Assembly: GCA_050249235.1 (NCBI GenBank)
Contig: JBFWQW010000135.1
Span: forward strand, 1-6,909
DNA: 6,909 nt
Reading direction: 5' to 3'
Source of the DNA: JAEKLB01 sp050249235
GTDB taxonomy: Bacteria > Actinomycetota > Acidimicrobiia > Acidimicrobiales > CADCSY01
Positions 5,255-6,909 of this stretch are shown here, in pieces. The notes beneath the pieces were generated by a model, which saw only the letters and a program-made list of their open reading frames with translations, did no database searches and was not told the origin of the DNA. Made by a program: the position numbers and the translations under genes. Position 1 is the first letter of the stretch. Each line of letters opens with the position of its first letter.

Positions 5255-5811
5255 GACCCGCCCCGGGCCCGGACGAACAGGTCCTGGAGCCGGGCGTAGT
5301 CGACGCCGCCGGTGATCTTCGAGACGACCGTGCCGTTCGGGGCCACCAGGTACGACTCGGGGACCTTCACCACGCCCCACCGCACGGCGATGGCGCCGTC
5401 GGGGTCGTCGACCACCGGCCAGTCGCCGCCCTTCTCCTCGAAGAAGGCCCGCACGTTCTCGGCCTTGTCGCCGAAGACGACGCTCACCACCCGGGCCTCG
5501 TCGGGGTTGGCGCCGGCGAAGCGGACCAGCTCGGGGTGCTCGATCCGGCACGGGATGCAGTCGGTGGCGAAGAAGTTCACGAGGAGCCAGCGGCCCCCGG
5601 CGTCGGGCACGTCGTAGGTGGCGACCCCGTCGGCCACGAAGCCGGGATCCCCGATAAGGAGGGGTCCGTCGAGGGCGGGGGCCTGCTCGCCGAGCAGCTT
5701 GCTCTTCGGCTGGCGCTCGGCCGCCGAGTCGCTGGTGGCGAGGACGAAGACGAGGACGGCCAGCACCACGCCGAGGGCCCCGGCGCTGACGAGGGCGGTG
5801 CGCGACCTCAC
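5251..5811 (-). CDS. ccmG: CcmG/DsbE-like membrane-anchored thioredoxin
   Basis: A 186-residue TlpA/ResA/CcmG-type thioredoxin with an N-terminal membrane anchor at about 5-26 and an exported thioredoxin domain from about residue 40. The active site is Cys85-Ile-Pro-Cys88 in NFFATDCIPCRIEHPEL, and the cis-proline loop is KVPESYLV (Pro151). The domain ends normally. It would keep the CxxCH cysteines of apocytochrome c reduced for heme attachment, probably with CcmH. The residue before the first cysteine is Asp84, where CcmG, ResA and TlpA nearly always have Trp. GTG at 5811 is supported by the GTGA overlap with the ccmF stop and by a GGAG site 5 nt upstream (5817-5820). The order ccmF-ccmG-ccmH is the classical System I order, which separates it from a stand-alone ResA. 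Confidence 0.94.
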   Translation of the reverse strand: MRSRTALVSAGALGVVLAVLVFVLATSDSAAERQPKSKLLGEQAPALDGPLLIGDPGFVADGVATYDVPDAGGRWLLVNFFATDCIPCRIEHPELVRFAGANPDEARVVSVVFGDKAENVRAFFEEKGGDWPVVDDPDGAIAVRWGVVKVPESYLVAPNGTVVSKITGGVDYARLQDLFVRARGGS

Positions 5812-6909
5812 GCCGGCTCCAGCACGGGCTCGTCGGCGGGTGGCGCCGCCGACGGCGGGGCCGACACGGGCGCGGTCGGGCGGCGGCGGCGACCGGGCAC
5901 GAGAGCCAGCACCGTGCCGAGGGCCATGATCCCCCCGCCGATCCAGAGCCAGCTGGCCAGCGGCTCGACGGCCATGCCGATCACCGCCTCGCCCCCGGTC
6001 TCCTCCGGCGCGGCGACGAGGGTGAGGTAGACGTCGGTGCGGAGGCCCCACGCCACCGACGGCGTGCCGATGGTGCTGCTGGCGCTGGGCTTGAACCGGC
6101 TCAGCGCCGGGGCGTGCACGCGGTCGCCGTCGACCCGCACCAGGGCCCGCACCGCGGTGCGGCGGGGCGTGTCGACCGTCTCGGCACCGAGGTAGGTGAT
6201 GGTGTGGCCGGCCAGGCGGGCCGTCTCCCCCTCGGCCAGCCGGAACTCGGCCGACGTCGTGAAGCCCTGGGCGGCGGTGAAGGCCATGGCCACGACGATC
6301 ACGCCGAGGTGCACGACCATGCCCCCGTTGGTGCGGCCCACCACCGCGTTGGCGATCGAGGTGCCGCTGCGCCGGGCCGCCCTCGCCGCCAGCACCACCT
6401 GGCGGACGGCCGAGCCGGCGCCGACCCCGCCCAGGCCGAAGGCGAGCAGGGGGGCCAGGCCCCGGGCACCCACGGCCAGGGCCAGGAACAGGGCGGCCAC
6501 GCCGGCCCAGGCCGGCCAGAGGAGGCGCTCCCGCAGCACGCCGCTCGACGCCTTGCGCCACGGGAGCACCGGCGCCACGGCCATGGTCAGCAGCAGGGCC
6601 AGCCCGATCGGCGTCGTCATGCGGTCGAAGTAGGGCCGACCGACGGTGATCCGCTCGTCCCGGAGCGCCTCGGTGAGCAGCGGGAAGACCGTGCCGAGCA
6701 GGACCACGAAGGCGAAGGCGGCGAAGAGCACGTTGTTCGTGAGGAAAGCGCCCTCGCGGGACAGCGGCGAGTCGATCCGGCCGGGTGACCGCAGCCGGTC
6801 GCCCCGCCAGGCCACGAGGCCGAGCGAGACGGCGACGACCACGGCGAAGGCGCTCAGCAGCCACACGCCGATGGGCGACTCGGTGAAGGAGTGGACCGAG
6901 TCGAGCACC
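5808..6909 (-). CDS. ccmF: CcmF heme lyase subunit, C-terminal part (5' end outside window)
   Basis: A frame of 366 codons runs in from the right edge. The GTG at 6906-6908 is an internal valine, so the gene start is not visible. Full CcmF proteins are around 650 residues, so the N-terminal half with the WWD heme-binding region is missing here. Visible CcmF landmarks, numbered from the edge, are SVHSFTESPIG with His6, LTNNVLFAAFAFVVLLGTVFP at 56-76, RTNGGMVVHLGV with His200, a soluble outer domain at about 215-310 ending GTPSVAWGLRTDVYLTL, and the last membrane segment PLASWLWIGGGIMALG (316-331). His6 and His200 fit conserved CcmF histidines implicated in heme ligation. The C-terminal tail (343-366) is rich in Pro and Ala and probably cytoplasmic. 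The protein joins heme delivered by CcmE to apocytochrome c outside the membrane. It is the most upstream visible gene of the coupled run. Confidence 0.95.
   Translation of the reverse strand, partial: VLDSVHSFTESPIGVWLLSAFAVVVAVSLGLVAWRGDRLRSPGRIDSPLSREGAFLTNNVLFAAFAFVVLLGTVFPLLTEALRDERITVGRPYFDRMTTPIGLALLLTMAVAPVLPWRKASSGVLRERLLWPAWAGVAALFLALAVGARGLAPLLAFGLGGVGAGSAVRQVVLAARAARRSGTSIANAVVGRTNGGMVVHLGVIVVAMAFTAAQGFTTSAEFRLAEGETARLAGHTITYLGAETVDTPRRTAVRALVRVDGDRVHAPALSRFKPSASSTIGTPSVAWGLRTDVYLTLVAAPEETGGEAVIGMAVEPLASWLWIGGGIMALGTVLALVPGRRRRPTAPVSAPPSAAPPADEPVLEPA
5817..5820 (-). promoter_or_regulatory. Ribosome binding site of ccmG (GGAG)
   Basis: GGAG on the minus strand lies 5 nt before the GTG at 5811, inside the last codons of ccmF. 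It is the clearest Shine-Dalgarno match among the ccm junctions and decides the ccmG start. Confidence 0.7.

Noticed and set aside
5812..6864. Upstream extension of the ccmG frame through ccmF
   Set aside because: The extension is an Arg/Gly/Pro-rich shadow of ccmF. The real ccmG start is GTG 5811, with GGAG and a GTGA overlap.

Overview
The window is very GC-rich, gene-dense and uses many GTG starts, which fits a high-GC actinobacterium. The protein wording (an Mrp ATPase without its usual CxxC, a cysteine desulfurase with a 'GYENVPAIVG' stretch, a System I cytochrome c maturation cluster) resembles what I recall of Acidimicrobiia (Ilumatobacter/Iamia-like), but that class-level placement is inference. 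No tRNA, rRNA, CRISPR array, insertion sequence or phage gene was seen, and the region looks like core chromosome.

Layout, left to right. (1) Minus strand, 1-420: the N-terminal 140 codons of an uncharacterised membrane protein with an HELGH zinc-protease-like motif, cut by the left edge. (2) Minus strand, 484-1587: an Mrp/ApbC-type P-loop iron-sulfur carrier ATPase. (3) A 22-bp divergent gap, 1588-1609, where one TAnnnTA heptamer can be read as a -10 box on both strands. (4) Plus strand, 1610-4033: three closely spaced genes, namely a SufR-like winged-helix regulator with three C-terminal cysteines, a NifS/IscS-like cysteine desulfurase, and a small SixA-like histidine phosphatase. (5) A 79-bp convergent gap, 4034-4112, with a 9-bp tandem repeat running into a perfect 8-bp-stem hairpin. 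(6) Minus strand, 4113-6909: the end of a cytochrome c maturation (System I) operon, transcribed ccmF > ccmG > ccmH > ccmI. Each junction is a 4-base GTGA start/stop overlap, and ccmF is cut by the right edge.

How the genes work together. Genes 2-4 form a small iron-sulfur locus. The desulfurase would supply sulfur, Mrp would carry or insert clusters, and the regulator probably senses an Fe-S cluster and controls one or both directions from the shared promoter. No sufBCD/iscU scaffold gene is in the window. The ccm block handles the late steps of cytochrome c assembly outside the membrane. CcmG and CcmH keep the apocytochrome heme-binding cysteines reduced, CcmI chaperones the apoprotein, and CcmF ligates the heme. 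The other Ccm components (CcmA-E) would be expected upstream of ccmF, beyond the right edge.

Most of the window is ordinary. The points most worth a second look are the HELGH/HDW membrane protein, the symmetric divergent promoter beside a predicted Fe-S sensor, the unusual active-site neighbourhood of the cysteine desulfurase, the Mrp without CxxC, and the Trp-to-Asp change before the CcmG redox motif.
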